Shown in pieces: positions 8,240 through 16,137 of a stretch of DNA of 64,000 nucleotides. The notes under the pieces are model-generated. The model was not told where the DNA came from and made no database searches. It was given only the letters and a program-made list of their open reading frames with translations. Numbering within the stretch: the first letter of the stretch is position 1; each line of letters starts with the position of its first letter. Both the position numbers and the translations under genes were made by a program. Source of the DNA: Amycolatopsis decaplanina DSM 44594 (GTDB lineage: Bacteria; Actinomycetota; Actinomycetes; Mycobacteriales; Pseudonocardiaceae); assembly GCF_000342005.1 (NCBI RefSeq), contig NZ_AOHO01000074.1, positions 248,001 through 312,000 of the forward strand, in the 5' to 3' direction.

Positions 8240-8260
8240 AACCGTCCTTACCACTCACGA
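8217..8260. repeat. TGAGTGGTAAGGACGGTT-family palindrome, copy 2
   Basis: Arms 8217-8237 and 8240-8260 are exact 21 bp reverse complements with centre AG. It lies between the convergent decarboxylase and 2H-phosphoesterase genes and could act as a bidirectional terminator, although no T-tracts flank it. The right arm reaches into the stop codon of the 2H gene (8255-8257). Confidence 0.9.
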
Positions 8261-8773
8261 GTCCCTTCGGTCGAAGGAGCACCGCGCGAGCGCCTCCCAA
8301 GGCCCACCGAGGTAGCGCCACACCGCCAGTCCGGTCGCCATGGCCGTGGACGGTCCGAAGTCGGATCGCAGGGTTTCCAGCGTGGCGGCAGCCGTCCGGT
8401 GGTCGACCTTGTTCTGGATGGTGACGTGCGGTTTCAGCGGCTGAGCGTCCTGCGGGGACAACCATTCCCGCCACAGCTGCCGCAGTTCTCCGTGCATGGC
8501 CAGGAGTTCCGGGGAACTCAACACCAGCGCCACCCCGCGCCCCAGCGAACGAACTCCGGGCACACTTAGTTCGAAACGCGGCGTTCTCGACGCGATTCTC
8601 AGGCAGTCATCGAGGACCCTGTCGAGGTGTTCTCCCGGCAGCGCGTGGAACAGGGTGACATGCGCTCCGATTTTGAGACGATGCCGCGGAAACCACGTGC
8701 GGCGCAGCACGTCCCACGCTTCCTGGGCTTCCTCGTCGACGGTCAGCGTGATCACCAGGGGCGACGCGGTCAT
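8255..8773 (-). CDS. 2H phosphoesterase / 2'-5' RNA ligase-like protein
   Basis: 172 residues with two H-x-T motifs that define the 2H phosphoesterase fold: HVTLFHAL (about residue 38) and HVTIQNKV (about residue 115). Members act on 2',3'-cyclic phosphate or 2'-5' linked RNA ends, or related nucleotides. Length is usual for the single-domain family. There is no signal peptide, so it should be cytosolic. Its TGA stop overlaps the edge of the palindrome at 8217-8260. Promoter elements upstream (8774-8938, shared with the divergent MerR gene) are not obvious. The substrate in actinomycetes is unknown. Confidence 0.85.
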   Translation of the reverse strand: MTASPLVITLTVDEEAQEAWDVLRRTWFPRHRLKIGAHVTLFHALPGEHLDRVLDDCLRIASRTPRFELSVPGVRSLGRGVALVLSSPELLAMHGELRQLWREWLSPQDAQPLKPHVTIQNKVDHRTAAATLETLRSDFGPSTAMATGLAVWRYLGGPWEALARCSFDRRDS

Positions 8774-8938
8774 CGATCGGTACCTCCACGCGAAGAATCG
8801 AGAAACACATGATCAGCCCGGACACGGTCCGGCACTTCGGCCGTCAGTCCGTCCACCTCGGACGATCCGGCCGTTCGAGGTGAACCACACAGCTGTCGCT
8901 GGCTAAACTACGAGGTCTCGGAACGAGGGGAGGCCCAG

Positions 8939-9793
8939 TTGGCCGTTGACGGTGACTCGCGGCTGCTCGGTTCCAGTGAGGTCGCCCGGGTACTGGGCAT
9001 TTCACAGGTGACCCTCCGGACGTGGGAGCAGCGCTACGGGATCGGCGCCGGACAACGCGAGGCGAACGGTCGTCGCCGTTATTCCCCCGACGACGTCCGG
9101 CGCCTGCGCCGCATGCGCGCGCTCCAGGCACAAGGAACCAGCGCACGGGAGGCGGCACGACTCGTGCTCGCACGTTCCGCGGCGGAGGTGACCGCCATGG
9201 AACGCAGCGAGCGGCTCATCGAAACAACCGAGATGTTCGACATGACGACGCTGGCCGGGCTCCTCGACGACTCGCTGGCCACACTCGGTGTCGCGTCCAC
9301 GTGGATCGAGGTCGTGTCACCTGTGCTGAAATCCCTCGGCAATCGCTGGAATCGCCGCGGTGACGGACAGGTCATGGCGGCCGAATGGGCCCTGGCCACC
9401 GCGGCCACATCGGCGCTTGACCGGTACACAGGGCCAGGAAAGACCGCCACGGACGGGAAACCTCCCGTGCTCTTCCTGAGCGGTCCGGCCGAACGGCACG
9501 AACTCCCGATAAAGATGCTCAGTGCCGCGCTCCAGGACGACGGCGCGTCCGCCATGTACCTCGGCGGCTTCGTCTCCGTCGACGTGCTGCGCGTACTCAA
9601 CGAGCGATTCCGGCCGCGTTCGATCGTGGTCTGGTCGATGACCCCTCACTCGGCCGATATCGCACTGCTTCGTGCCCTGCACGCGGGCGGCATGCCAGTG
9701 CGTCCGTCCGGCCCCGGATGGACGGGACTTCCCACTGTCGGCGAGCCGGTGCCCGGATCGTTCACAGGCGCACTGGACGCCCTCGGTGCCTGA
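8939..9793 (+). CDS. MerR-type regulator with cobalamin-binding-like domain (LitR/CarH-like)
   Basis: 284 residues from a TTG start, chosen because AGGGGAGG (8925-8932) lies 6 bases upstream and the MerR helix-turn-helix follows directly: SSEVARVLGISQVTLRTWEQ, then NGRRRYSPDDVRRL. Residues from about 80 to 155 match the four-helix module, and the rest (SGPAERHELPIKMLSAALQ ... GGFVSVDVLRVL) matches the Rossmann-like B12 fold of CarH/LitR photoreceptors. The lower-ligand His (ERHELP) is kept. The W-x9-EH capping motif is altered to W-x11-EW (NRWNRRGDGQVMAAEW), so light-sensing adenosylcobalamin binding as in CarH is doubtful. Neighbouring photolyase, TspO and SRPBCC-epimerase genes fit a light or stress regulon. 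Direct repeats at 14094-14175 are candidate operators. Confidence 0.82.
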   Translation: MAVDGDSRLLGSSEVARVLGISQVTLRTWEQRYGIGAGQREANGRRRYSPDDVRRLRRMRALQAQGTSAREAARLVLARSAAEVTAMERSERLIETTEMFDMTTLAGLLDDSLATLGVASTWIEVVSPVLKSLGNRWNRRGDGQVMAAEWALATAATSALDRYTGPGKTATDGKPPVLFLSGPAERHELPIKMLSAALQDDGASAMYLGGFVSVDVLRVLNERFRPRSIVVWSMTPHSADIALLRALHAGGMPVRPSGPGWTGLPTVGEPVPGSFTGALDALGA

Positions 9794-10071
9794 AGGAGGG
9801 CCGGCTCGGCAGACGGCACGTGACGAGCGAACCTGTCCCGCCGCCGCACAGGCGCTTCATTGGCGATGAGCACGGCAATCCAGGGCAGGGGAATCGACAG
9901 CGCCAGCAGGCCCAACGCCAGCCACCAGATGTGGGCGGTGAGTCCGGCGACGACGACGCAGGGGATTCGGCAGGACATCATCAAGATGTACTTGCGGCGT
10001 CGTGATGCCAGCTGCTCATCCGCTGACGGCGCGGCGGCGGTGATGATCACCGCACGGGACTTCTGCCCCAT
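9646..10071 (-). CDS. DUF3099-like small membrane protein
   Basis: 141 residues. The core RRRKYILMMSCRIPCVVVAG, followed by a second membrane segment (LALGLLALSIPLPWIAVLIAN), matches the DUF3099 family of small actinobacterial two-helix membrane proteins. A basic stretch (RRRDRFARH) follows. Residues from about 93 onward are probably a non-conserved extension, because the last ~148 bp lie antisense to the 3' end of the MerR gene. The ATG at 10071 has GAGGAAG about 9 bases upstream. Function unknown. It lies about 90 bp downstream of TspO on the same strand and may be the last gene of that operon. Confidence 0.6.
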   Translation of the reverse strand: MGQKSRAVIITAAAPSADEQLASRRRKYILMMSCRIPCVVVAGLTAHIWWLALGLLALSIPLPWIAVLIANEAPVRRRDRFARHVPSAEPALLQAPRASSAPVNDPGTGSPTVGSPVHPGPDGRTGMPPACRARSSAISAE

Positions 10072-10163
10072 GACACATCACTTCCTCGTAAAACCGGTGG
10101 ATACGTCCGGACCGAAATGAAGCCGGGGACCGACGTCGCGGTGCGGTCCGGCGCGCTTGCGGA

Positions 10164-10646
10164 TCAGTTGAGGACGACTACCGCCGCGTTGAGCGCGGTC
10201 GCGAACAGCGTCCAGGCGAGATAGGGCAGTTGCAAGGCCGCGGCGAGGGCGGACCGGCGACGGAACAGCACCACGGTCAAGACTATGACCAGATCGAGGG
10301 CGATGATGTCGATCAAGGCGGCGGTGTAGGCACCCGCGGTGAAGAACAACGGAGTCCAAGCCGCGTTGAGCAGCAAGCCGGCCCCGTACCAGCCGAGCCC
10401 GCGCCCGTCGTTCTTCGCCCGCCAGAACAACCACCCGGACACGGCGATCATGAGGTACAAGACCGTCCACACCGGACCGAACAACCACGGAGGCGGAGCC
10501 CAGGAAGGGAGGGTGAATCCACTGTAGACGGTTTTGGCCTGAGCCGAGGAAAAGGCGCCGATCACGGCCACCGCTGCCACGGCGACGAGAAAGCCCGCCA
10601 AGGACAAGGGAGCCGGAATAGCGCGAGGACGATGAACCGTGGTCAC
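10164..10646 (-). CDS. tspO: TspO/MBR-family membrane protein
   Basis: 160 residues with five hydrophobic segments and the family signature around YSGFTLPSWAPPPWLFGPVW and LLLNAAWTPLFF. TspO proteins bind tetrapyrroles and can catalyse porphyrin photodegradation; in bacteria they are tied to light, oxygen and stress control of pigment metabolism. The GTG start at 10646 overlaps the TGA of the upstream SRPBCC-epimerase gene by 4 bp, so it is translationally coupled and belongs to the operon that begins with the cytochrome b gene at 14048. Co-occurrence with photolyase and a B12-type MerR regulator supports a light or tetrapyrrole theme. The ligand here is inferred only. Confidence 0.9.
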   Translation of the reverse strand: MTTVHRPRAIPAPLSLAGFLVAVAAVAVIGAFSSAQAKTVYSGFTLPSWAPPPWLFGPVWTVLYLMIAVSGWLFWRAKNDGRGLGWYGAGLLLNAAWTPLFFTAGAYTAALIDIIALDLVIVLTVVLFRRRSALAAALQLPYLAWTLFATALNAAVVVLN

Positions 10647-12010
10647 GTCACTGCCTCCTGGTCAATCGAGCCGGTGGTAGTCGTGTTGGTGCCGAAGAGA
10701 TGGGCGAGCGCGTCGGCGATTTTCGGATGACGAAAGGTATGCCCGTGATCCATCAGGCGCTCGGGTCGCACGTGGTGACTCGCCAAGGCGAGTTCGCGAG
10801 CTCCGTCACGACCGAGCAGCAGCCGAGGCCCGGCCTCGGGCACCCGCAGCAGGGTGGGCCGCTTCAGGACACGACCGAGTGCCCGCGTGTAGTCGGCGTT
10901 GCGGACCGGCTCCGGCGCGACCGCGTTGACCGGCCCCGCGATCGTGTCGTCGGTGATCACGCGGGTGTAGATGTCGGTCAGATCGTCGAGGCCGATCCAC
11001 GACATCCACTGCCTGCCCGTGCCGAGCCGCCCACCGAGACCGGCGGCGAACAAGGCGTGTTGCAGGCGCAGTACACCACCACGCGGGCTGAGCACCAAGC
11101 CGGTACGGACATGGGCGACACGGATACCGGCCGCCGACGCGGGGGCCGCGGCCGCCTCCCAGTCGGCGACGACGTCCGCGAGGAAACCCTCACCGCGGGC
11201 GCTCGCCTCGGTTTGGATCTCGTCGGCATGCGCGGCTCCGTAAAACCCGATGGCCGACGCGGAAATGAACGCCCTGGGACCGTTCGTGGTACGCGCGGCC
11301 AGTTCGGCGAGCGCGCGTGTGGGGTGGACACGGCTGTCCCGGACGGCCCGGCGGTGCCGGTCCGTGAACCGCCCGGCGATCGGTTCTCCGGCCAGATGGA
11401 CCACGACGTCCACACCATCGAGCAGATCGGCGGCGGGATCGGCCGGGTCCCAGGTGCGTTCACCCGGGCCACAGATCGGGCGCCGCACGAATTTGACGAC
11501 GCGATGCCCCGCGGTCGTCAAGAAGGCGGTCAGGGCGGTTCCCACCAGACCACCGGATCCGGTCATCCCCACGGTCAGCGGATCGGACCGATACCGGCGC
11601 TGCGCGGCGAGGTCGGCAGCGAGCTGCCGATGCCGATAGATGAACATCGACCGGAGGAACGGGGCAGGCACCGGAGTGTCGACCATGTCGGTCACCCGGG
11701 TGCTGTCCACGCCGACCGCGGCGAAGCGATGCGTGTGCCGCCACCGAAGAAGAGCCGACAGCACGGGGCTGTCGAGCCTGTCGACGAATTGGCACGGAGG
11801 CGTGTACTCGGACCCGTCGTGGGCCGCGATCCAGACGATGCCTCCTGGGAAGACCAATTCGGCTCGCCCGTCACGCAGCGACTCGGCTTCGGCGCCGACG
11901 CGAATCGGTTGCCATGGTGGCGTCAACCGCTGGATCGCTCCCGGCCGGGCATGCCAGGCGAACACCTCGTCTTGTGCGGCGTCCACCACACTGGAGAATG
12001 TCAATCCCAT
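10643..12010 (-). CDS. SRPBCC domain plus TIGR01777-type NAD(P)-binding epimerase
   Basis: 455 residues from ATG at 12010. Residues 1-150 look like an SRPBCC/polyketide-cyclase-type ligand-binding domain ([20 protein letters not shown], then RHTHRFAAV). From about 160 the protein is an extended short-chain dehydrogenase of the TIGR01777/YfcH type: MTGSGGLVGTALTAFL (nucleotide loop), VVHLAGEPIAGR, SASAIGFYG and a C-terminal DUF1731-like end (KRPTLLRVPEAG). Proteins with this layout recur next to LitR/CarH-type regulators and photolyases in many bacteria, sometimes annotated as SulA-like, without a proven reaction. Both ends overlap neighbours (12001-12010 and 10643-10646), placing it in a coupled operon. 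Confidence 0.85.
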   Translation of the reverse strand: MGLTFSSVVDAAQDEVFAWHARPGAIQRLTPPWQPIRVGAEAESLRDGRAELVFPGGIVWIAAHDGSEYTPPCQFVDRLDSPVLSALLRWRHTHRFAAVGVDSTRVTDMVDTPVPAPFLRSMFIYRHRQLAADLAAQRRYRSDPLTVGMTGSGGLVGTALTAFLTTAGHRVVKFVRRPICGPGERTWDPADPAADLLDGVDVVVHLAGEPIAGRFTDRHRRAVRDSRVHPTRALAELAARTTNGPRAFISASAIGFYGAAHADEIQTEASARGEGFLADVVADWEAAAAPASAAGIRVAHVRTGLVLSPRGGVLRLQHALFAAGLGGRLGTGRQWMSWIGLDDLTDIYTRVITDDTIAGPVNAVAPEPVRNADYTRALGRVLKRPTLLRVPEAGPRLLLGRDGARELALASHHVRPERLMDHGHTFRHPKIADALAHLFGTNTTTTGSIDQEAVT

Positions 12011-12444
12011 ACGTGCCTCCGAAGTTCTCGACAGGATTCGCTCGATCGGCCGCCGGCGGATCCACGCCACGCGTGCAGGAGAAGTGGCCCGGTCGAGTTC
12101 TGCAGCACCGAGATCAGCCAGACCGCGTTGTTGCCCGGACTGTGCAGAGAAGCCGCCCAGAGCGTGCCGGCGACAAGATAGGCCCAGAAGAGGAATGCGA
12201 CCGCCAGGGCAGACGGCCTTCTGGAGCGATGGCCACTGTCCACAATGGTCAGAGCAAGCATCCCGTGGATCACGATCGGCAGGACGATGACCACCATCGG
12301 TCGCAGGAACGGATCGTCGATCGCGAACCAGGACGCGGTCGACATCGTCGCGGCGACCGACAACAACATCCCACCGACGGCGCACGTACCGATGACCGCG
12401 ACCAAGACCCGCCCGCCCGGTGCGGGGCGCGGAATCGCGGTCAT
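12001..12444 (-). CDS. Four-helix membrane protein of unknown function
   Basis: 147 residues with about four membrane segments ([56 protein letters not shown]; and [20 protein letters not shown]). The ATG at 12444 overlaps the stop of the cytochrome b gene and its own stop overlaps the start of the SRPBCC-epimerase gene, so coding status and coupling are well supported. I do not recognise a family. Position directly after an orphan cytochrome b suggests a small partner subunit or quinone/haem-related membrane protein, but no haem-ligating His pair is evident. Confidence 0.65.
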   Translation of the reverse strand: MTAIPRPAPGGRVLVAVIGTCAVGGMLLSVAATMSTASWFAIDDPFLRPMVVIVLPIVIHGMLALTIVDSGHRSRRPSALAVAFLFWAYLVAGTLWAASLHSPGNNAVWLISVLQNSTGPLLLHAWRGSAGGRSSESCRELRRHVWD

Positions 12445-14048
12445 CGGTCCGCGCCTCTCCCGATGTGCCCGTTCTCCAGAGCCCGTGTCTCCTCCAGGGG
12501 ATCCGGCCTTAGCAGAGTTCCGGCCAAGGGGCGGCCTGCCGAGCCGAGCTTGTTCATCTTCTTCGGCACCGACGCGCCCTGGTACTCGAGCGGGATCGGG
12601 TGGCCGTGGTCGTCCACCGGGCCGAGCGGCTGGTGGATCTCGATGAACTCACCGTGCGGCAGGCGCTTGATGATGCCGGTTTCGACGCCGTGCTCCAGCA
12701 CCTCGCGGTCGGCCCGCTGGAGACCGAGGCAGATCCGGTAGGTGATCGCATACGCCACCGGAGGCACCAGCAACAGGCCGATCCGGCCCGCCCAGGTCAA
12801 CGCGTTCAGCGAAATATCGAACTGGTAGGCGAAGATGTCGTTGAAGCTCGAAAGCGTCAACACGACATAGAAGCCGATCGCCATGACGCCCAGCGAGGTC
12901 CGGACCGGGACGTCGCGCGGACGCTGCAGCAGGTTGTGGTGCGCGGTGTCCTTGGACAGTTTCCGCTCGATCCAGGGGTAGGTCACCAAGAGCGTGACCA
13001 GAATGGCGATCCCGAGAGCACCCGCGAAAAACACGGGAGGCACGGTGTGGTCGCCGAGGTACAGCTCCCATGGCGGCCAGATCCGCAGAAGCCCGTCGGC
13101 CCAGCCCATGTACCAGTCCGGCTGCGAACCCGCCGAAACCTGCGCGGCGTTGTACGGGCCGATGTTCCAGATCGGGTTGATCTGGAACAGCCCCGACATC
13201 AACGCGATGATGCCGGTGACCAGCGCGAAGAACGCACCACCCTTGAGCGCGAACACCGGCATGATGCGGACACCGACGACGTTGGTCTCCTTACGCCGCA
13301 CACCCGGGAACTGCGTGTGCTTCTGGTACCAGACCAGCGCGAGGTGCGCGGCCACCAGACCGAGCATGATGCCCGGCAGCAGCAGGATGTGAATCGTGTA
13401 CAGGCGCGGGATGATCTCGTTGCCGGGGAACTCCCCACCGAACAACGCCCAGTGGATCCAGGTGCCCATCACCGGCACCGACAGCACGATGCCCGACAGG
13501 GTCGCGCGGATACCGGTACCGGAGAGCAGATCATCCGGGAGCGAGTAACCGAAGAAGCCCTCGAACATCCCCAGCACCAGCAGCAGCGCACCGATGACCC
13601 AGTTCGCCTCACGCGGACGCCGGAACGCGCCGGTGAAGAAGATCCGGAACATGTGCACCATCATCGACGCCACGAAAATCAGCGCCGCCCAGTGATGCAA
13701 CTGGCGCACGAACAACCCACCGCGGACGTCGAACGTGATGTCCAGCGTGGTCGCGAAGGCCCGCGACATCTCCACACCCTGCAGACCGGTGTAACTGCCG
13801 TTGTAAACGACCTCCTCCATGGAGGGGTCGAAGAACAGCGTGAGATAGACACCCGACAGCAGCAGGATGATGAAGCTGTACAGCGCGATCTCGCCGAGCA
13901 GGAACGACCAGTGCGTCGGGAACACCTTGTTCAACTGGTGCCGCATACCCTTGGCCAGGTGATACCGATCATCGGCCCACTTCGCACCAGCACCCGCGGC
14001 CTTCTCGACCGGGTTCGTCCCCTTCGTCGGGGTGGTGAGTGAACTCAT
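12441..14048 (-). CDS. qcrB: Cytochrome b subunit (QcrB-like), orphan copy
   Basis: 535 residues from ATG at 14048, with GGAAGGGG about 7 bases upstream. It is an actinobacterial bc1-type cytochrome b: an N-terminal extension, then [20 protein letters not shown], haem-ligand regions [19 protein letters not shown] and [21 protein letters not shown], quinol-site helices, and a long C-terminal tail after the last helix ([20 protein letters not shown]). QcrB normally lies in a qcrCAB operon. Here no QcrC or QcrA is nearby; instead a 4-TM protein, an epimerase and TspO follow with overlapping ends. It is probably a second, conditionally used cytochrome b. Five TGCATCG-type repeats lie 46-127 bp upstream of the start codon. 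Confidence 0.9.
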   Translation of the reverse strand: MSSLTTPTKGTNPVEKAAGAGAKWADDRYHLAKGMRHQLNKVFPTHWSFLLGEIALYSFIILLLSGVYLTLFFDPSMEEVVYNGSYTGLQGVEMSRAFATTLDITFDVRGGLFVRQLHHWAALIFVASMMVHMFRIFFTGAFRRPREANWVIGALLLVLGMFEGFFGYSLPDDLLSGTGIRATLSGIVLSVPVMGTWIHWALFGGEFPGNEIIPRLYTIHILLLPGIMLGLVAAHLALVWYQKHTQFPGVRRKETNVVGVRIMPVFALKGGAFFALVTGIIALMSGLFQINPIWNIGPYNAAQVSAGSQPDWYMGWADGLLRIWPPWELYLGDHTVPPVFFAGALGIAILVTLLVTYPWIERKLSKDTAHHNLLQRPRDVPVRTSLGVMAIGFYVVLTLSSFNDIFAYQFDISLNALTWAGRIGLLLVPPVAYAITYRICLGLQRADREVLEHGVETGIIKRLPHGEFIEIHQPLGPVDDHGHPIPLEYQGASVPKKMNKLGSAGRPLAGTLLRPDPLEETRALENGHIGRGADR

Positions 14049-14093
14049 CGAAACCCCTTCCACACCTCATGCTCGCCTTCGCGCTACCAGCAC

Positions 14094-14175
14094 TTGCATC
14101 GCCAATGCATCGCCTGATCTCTGCATCATCGCGCAAACTTCAGGCAACAGCTGTGTTTGCATCGCATTTGCATCG
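14094..14175. promoter_or_regulatory. Direct-repeat operator candidate (TTGCATCG, 11 bp spacing)
   Basis: Upstream of the cytochrome b start lie five related 8-mers in one orientation: TTGCATCG 14094-14101, ATGCATCG 14105-14112, CTGCATCA 14121-14128, TTGCATCG 14157-14164 and TTGCATCG 14168-14175. Two pairs are spaced exactly 11 bp start to start, one helical turn, which is the arrangement used by CarH-type MerR regulators that bind 11 bp direct repeats. The rest of the gap between this operon and the photolyase stop (14176-14457) shows no gene or other element I can support. Confidence 0.6.
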
Positions 14176-14457
14176 GACTTGGGCATAGCTCACCGCGTTT
14201 GAGAGGGGCGTCACGCGGCGGGGATCGCCTCGTCGACACGCTCGCCCACAGCGGTCCGTCGCGATCTCGGGACGCATGTGGCCGACCAGCAGGCCCGCCG
14301 GATGGTCGTGCCGGCGCACCGGCCCGGCGGTCAAGCCCAGTTCATCGATCTGTCAGTCCCCGCCACCGGCGATCAAGGACTGGCGCCTGCGGCGCGCCGT
14401 GATGAGCCGCCGAGTGAGCACGCATCGACCGCCCACCGGCGGCTCCGCCTGCAGCCG

Positions 14458-15954
14458 TCAGAACCGGTCTCGCCTGCTTTCCCTTGCCACTACGTCAGGA
14501 AGGTCGGCCAGCCTGCGCAGGCCCTCAAGCGGTTGGCGCATCCGTGGATTACCTCGCAAGCGGTGCGCGTTGCGATCGAGGAACGCCCAGTAGCCGGCGG
14601 TGAAGGGGCAGGCGTCGTGGCCCACGCGTTTCCTCGGGTTGAAGGCGCATCCGCCGCAGTGGTCGCTCATGCGATTGAGGTAAGCGCCGCCTGCCGCGTA
14701 GGGCTTGGTGGCGACGACACCACCGTCGGCGTACTGGCTCATGCCGATGACGTTCGCCGGCATCACCCACGGAAAGCCGTCAACGAACGCGGTGGCGAAC
14801 CACCCGGTGAGCTCGGCCGGGTCGTAGCCGCGCTGCAGCGCGTGATTTCCCAGCACCATGAGTCGCTCGATGTGGTGAGCGTAGCCGCGGTCTCGCACTC
14901 CAGCGAGCGCAGTGCGGAGGCAGGCCGCCTCGACCGAGTCGGCGTCGAGCTCTCGCCACCATCGAGGCAGCTTTTGATGGGCGCGGAGCTCGTTGTTCTT
15001 CAGATAGTCCGGCCCCCTGTGCCAGTAGAGGTGCCATACCCATTCCCGCCAGCCGAGGATCTGCCTGACGAAGCCTTCGACACTGGCCAACGGTGCCGCA
15101 CCGGATCGATATCGTTGCTCGGCCTGGCGGATGACGTCGACCGGGTCGAGCAGCCCGAGATTCAACGGCACCGAAAGCAGCGCATGTGACATGGCCCAAT
15201 CGGCGCTGAGCATGGCGTCCTGGTGCGGACCGAACGTGGCCAGCCGATGGTCCAGGAAGCGACTCAACGCCTGCTCGGCCTCGGCCTGACTGACCGCGAA
15301 CCGGCGCGGGCCGTCCACGCCGACCGGATGGATCTCGCCGTCCCGTACCGCTCGATCAAGGTCCGCCCGGACCTGTTCATCGACGTCGTCCTCGGTGGGC
15401 AGATAGGGCGCGGGAACCGGCAGGGTCGATCGCCCCGGCGGGGGACGGCGGTTCTCGTGATCGAAGTTCCACTTCCCTCCGACCGGGCCACCGTCCGGTT
15501 CGAGCAACACTCCGAAACGACGACGCTGATCGCGGTAGAAATCCTCCATCAGGAATCGCCGCCGGTTCGCGGCCCAGCTCGAGAAGACCTGTTTGGACAA
15601 CACGAAACCAGGGGTCGGCAGCACATCCACGACCAGTCCTCGGCCCCGCAGGCGCCGCACGAGGGCCTCGGCGGCGTGCGAGCCGGGTTCGTGCACCACG
15701 ACAGGCCGCCGGAATCGGCGCAGGCCTTCCGAGTAGGTCGGGGCGTCGATGATCCGGGCGCGGTCGCCGAGATCCGCGGCGAGCCGGCGGATACCGGCTT
15801 CGACCAAATGGATCTTCTGCCGGTGATACGGGCGGCGCGCGAAGGCGGCGGCCGAGCGGATCAGCAGGACCTCGCGGTCCCGGTTCTCCGGCGTGCTGTG
15901 GAAGTGCGGCCCGAGCTGATCGCCGAACAGCCACAGCGGAGCAGGCCGGCTCAT
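14458..15954 (-). CDS. Cryptochrome/photolyase, FeS-BCP type
   Basis: 498 residues of the iron-sulfur bacterial cryptochrome/photolyase group (PhrB/CryB-like), flavoproteins repairing (6-4) photoproducts or sensing light. The N-terminal Rossmann domain starts LWLFGDQLGPHF. The helical FAD domain includes RQILGWREWVWHLYW and GFPWVMPANVIGMSQYADGG. The 4Fe-4S ligands are visible as CGGCAFNP and HDACPF near the C-terminus (about residues 438-456), with a further Cys in EAACLRTAL (about 346). Length is typical. The ATG at 15954 lies 76 bp from an 11 bp-spaced repeat pair of the same type as upstream of the cytochrome b operon, consistent with co-regulation by the nearby MerR protein. Confidence 0.92.
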   Translation of the reverse strand: MSRPAPLWLFGDQLGPHFHSTPENRDREVLLIRSAAAFARRPYHRQKIHLVEAGIRRLAADLGDRARIIDAPTYSEGLRRFRRPVVVHEPGSHAAEALVRRLRGRGLVVDVLPTPGFVLSKQVFSSWAANRRRFLMEDFYRDQRRRFGVLLEPDGGPVGGKWNFDHENRRPPPGRSTLPVPAPYLPTEDDVDEQVRADLDRAVRDGEIHPVGVDGPRRFAVSQAEAEQALSRFLDHRLATFGPHQDAMLSADWAMSHALLSVPLNLGLLDPVDVIRQAEQRYRSGAAPLASVEGFVRQILGWREWVWHLYWHRGPDYLKNNELRAHQKLPRWWRELDADSVEAACLRTALAGVRDRGYAHHIERLMVLGNHALQRGYDPAELTGWFATAFVDGFPWVMPANVIGMSQYADGGVVATKPYAAGGAYLNRMSDHCGGCAFNPRKRVGHDACPFTAGYWAFLDRNAHRLRGNPRMRQPLEGLRRLADLPDVVARESRRDRF

Positions 15955-16029
15955 GCGCCGTCGACCTTCCCGAGACGTCCGGCGAGCACGACCACCGACT
16001 CCACCTCCAAGCCAGCTCTCCTCGCATTT

Positions 16030-16048
16030 CGATGCATAAACGATTCAA
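16030..16048. promoter_or_regulatory. Inverted copy of the 11 bp-spaced repeat upstream of photolyase
   Basis: CGATGCAT (16030-16037) and CGATTCAA (16041-16048) are start-to-start 11 bp apart. On the minus strand they read TTGAATCG and ATGCATCG, matching the TTGCATCG repeats at 14094-14175 (second copy exact to the ATGCATCG variant, first with one change). They face the photolyase gene and lie 76 bp before its start. Confidence 0.5.
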
Positions 16049-16137
16049 TCATATCGTCGAGGAGATCTCCGGCATGCCTGCTCTCACCCGTCTACGCGGC
16101 GGAGTCACCGCCGCCCGCAGCGCTGCGCGAGCCTCCG

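Noticed and set aside
10700-12181. 493-residue plus-strand ORF
   Set aside because: Shadow of the SRPBCC-epimerase gene; low-complexity Arg/Gly/Asp composition.
12600-14042. 480-residue plus-strand ORF
   Set aside because: Antisense of cytochrome b, rich in His/Arg/Gln typical of reversed hydrophobic coding.
14176-14457. Short ORFs in the gap between photolyase and cytochrome b operon
   Set aside because: No ribosome site, no coherent protein pattern; left as non-coding.
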